Positions 61,741 to 64,000 of a DNA stretch of 64,000 nucleotides are shown here, piece after piece (position 1 is the first letter of the stretch; each line of letters opens with the position of its first letter). This DNA is from Megalonaias nervosa (lineage: Eukaryota; Mollusca; Bivalvia; Unionida; Unionidae): NCBI GenBank assembly GCA_016617855.1, contig JAECUM010017478.1, forward strand, positions 25,336-89,335, given 5' to 3'. The notes beneath the pieces are model-generated. The model had not been told where the DNA came from. It did not search any database and worked only from the letters and a program-made list of their open reading frames with translations. A program made the translations under genes and the position numbers.

Positions 61741-64000
61741 ATACATTTTCACGTGACTTATGTCTTTAAAGAATGTGAAGCAATCCAACTGAAAAACCTA
61801 AACATTCTGTTTACAACTTACAATCATTAACAAAAGCTGCCTATGTCAACATTCTATTTACAACTTACAATCATGGACAAAAGTTAAGAACATGATATAA
61901 ATTAAATAGATATCAATACATCAAACTCCTTCAGATTTACCTTGTATCAAATCAATCTTAGGTCCAAGACTCTCTACATTAAGGTGCATAATGTCAAGAT
62001 GATTTCACAGTTTCCAGACTGGGATTAGGTTCTATCCCATAATATCAACAGAAGAATGCTTAACAAAAACAAGCAACAAACAAAAACCATATTGCTGGTA
62101 GAGAAAAATATAAAGCTAAATGATGTAATATATGTGTTACTAGTAATGCACATCAAATCTTACAAAGAACATAAACTGTAGTGGTCATATCAGAAAGAAA
62201 AATACAAGTAAATATTTGAGGGGGGATTAATGAGAACATCAACAACTTTACCCACAGCATTTTGTTAAATAAAAATGAATGAATACAAATGCTTCAACTG
62301 ATACAGGCAAATAAATAGCAGAATGTGGGCCTACTCGGGCATCAGAATACCATCTTATATTGATATTTAAATCAAGTAGTTAGTTTGGTGTGGAAATTGT
62401 ATCAACTTTTTGGGGGTGGGGGTGGGTAGTCATTATAATAAATATCGTTTACTTTTTTTAATTGCAAGTATGCTTGCTGTTTCACCAAGGACAGAGTGAC
62501 TCACTCCAATCTCGCATAGAGTTTGACTCCTCAGGCATGTCAAACTAGTTGTAACGGAGTCTGTTAATAATCTCCAAAAACAGCAGGGGCATACATATAA
62601 ATCTGATATATTACACCATGCAATCAAGGAAAAATCAAATTATACCAACGAGATAGGGAAAAGTCAAACTGAACCATAGAAATGTGCAAAATCAGATGTT
62701 TATAGGTCTACCAAACAAGTTATAAATTATATTAAGCCACCAAAGCAAATCAACATGGCTGGAATACAGGTACATCAAAGACACGTACAGATGAAAGAAA
62801 TTCCCTGTTAATGATACACAATCAATAATTTTAATATGCCAGGCACACTTCCCGTTTGAGAAAAATGTGGTTTATTCAAATTTTACCCTTCATCTTACCT
62901 TAGAACTCTTAAATTCTGTTATCACAAAGCTTCCTTAAAATTAATATTGGAAAACCCTGCAAATATATTTCAACATCTTGTTAGCAGTACATATGAAATT
63001 GTTCAAAAGAGAGCAAGCTTAAAGGATTTTGTTCACTTTCAAAGTCAAAGGTCTAAATGGAAAAAAAGAGAACCTAAATGGGCCTGACATTGCTCACCAG
63101 GCCTAAATATAACTTAATAACAATTTCACTATGCAGATGTATTACATGAACATATCCTATGTTATGTAATTATCTTCATAAATTTATACCATTATGATTT
63201 TACCTATTTTAATATTTATTGACTGATACAAATTATTTTTAAAGGCAATAATTAATATGCACAATTTCTTGCTTGTGATCAAAGTTATTCAGGATCTTGA
63301 TGATATAAACCAATTTACTAGGTTTTACTGAAACTAGATGAGAAGTACAGTCTTTAAATCTTGAGAGATGAAAGTTCAGCCAATCAGATGCTAGGTAACT
63401 CAATAATATGTAAAAATCTCTCTCACTATAAATTTAATGACAACATTTATAATACATGCTGAAGGTGGAGCAAAATTTGATTGGAATCCAGTCTCTAGAG
63501 TGGAAACAAGCTCAGTCAATCAATTATAACAATACTTCATTGTTATGTATATATCTTGCTTGTAATCATTCTCATCCAACAGCTTGATAAGATTAAAACT
63601 ATTTGAAAAATCAGATCAGAAATATAGCTGTTAGAATACTGACAAGCTCAGCCAATATTATGCAAGGTCACACTATTAATATGCCTAGATTTCATTCTTT
63701 GTCATTTTCATACAAGAGCTTGAAAATCAAGGTCTAATTACACAGTGTCATCAAAATCTATAAAAGACAGCTGCCAGAGTGGTACAATATTATCAGATGA
63801 ATGATCAATCATAACAATGCACAGGTTTTGCTTACAACTGAAATCAACCAAATGACAATCATTCATAAAAATACATAGGTCTTAAGCTCATAACTGTAGT
63901 AAAAGTGATATTGACCATGTGTGAATTCAGTACCGACTATTTCAGTAAGGGGGTTATTTTTTTGTTTTAGAATTTGCTTAAACATACTTTTAAATGGCAA
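61741..64000. other. AT-rich sequence with weak repeats, no gene seen
   Basis: aacattctgtttacaacttacaatcat-type words occur twice at 61800-61880. From about 63260 to the end a diverged repeat of about 230-280 bp is visible (cttgcttgt(g/a)atca, caagctcagccaat, cttgataagat words). No coding region was recognised. Confidence 0.45.

Overview
This is animal nuclear DNA. It has spliced genes, very long introns, several classes of eukaryotic transposon, and about a quarter of the window in minisatellites. Diverged repeats built on TGACCTTTGAC (47.9-48.3 kb) and the mix of DIRS, Ty3/gypsy, CACTA, hAT and mariner-type elements suggest a marine invertebrate, most likely a mollusc. That is inference; nothing here fixes the species.

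Host gene. Two minus-strand exons belong to a LIM-domain kinase (LIMK): 32791-32926 (end of LIM1, start of LIM2) and 9898-10007 (rest of LIM2). They join in phase across a 22.8-kb intron. The other LIMK exons were not found. Nearly everything else appears to be intron or flank of this gene.

Best find. The 22.8-kb intron holds what looks like one large CACTA/EnSpm-type DNA transposon, about 10.34-28.85 kb. A plus-strand transposase gene (23761-27866, four exons, N-terminal C2H2 finger, Tnp2-like body) and a minus-strand nine-exon gene ending in a BEN domain (17350-11643) point away from each other. Similar inverted termini and short palindrome-rich subterminal repeats lie at both ends. Both genes are recently broken: a few frameshifts, and all five in-frame stops are TGA. 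A degenerate Ty3/gypsy element (19395-23432, minus strand) sits between the two genes and has the unusual domain order protease-integrase-RT-RNase H, as in the Gmr1 clade.

Layout. 0-4.4 kb: a LINE 3' end and several minisatellites. 4.4-6.4 kb: a DIRS-like retrotransposon relic (minus). 6.6-7.8 kb: a 44-bp array with higher-order structure. 8.7 kb: an hAT MITE with a perfect 8-bp target duplication. 9.9 kb: LIMK exon. 10.3-28.9 kb: the CACTA-like element. 28.9-36.6 kb: arrays, a 1.5-kb TA-flanked DNA transposon and the second LIMK exon. 38.1 kb: a tRNA-type SINE with a duplicated body. 40-57.5 kb: many arrays, including a 39-bp array (42.1-43.4 kb) and a 3.6-kb array of about 36 bp (53.8-57.5 kb). 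58-64 kb: a LINE RT relic, a mariner-type MITE and copies of an unnamed repeat.

Most long open frames in the window are artefacts of arrays whose period is divisible by three.
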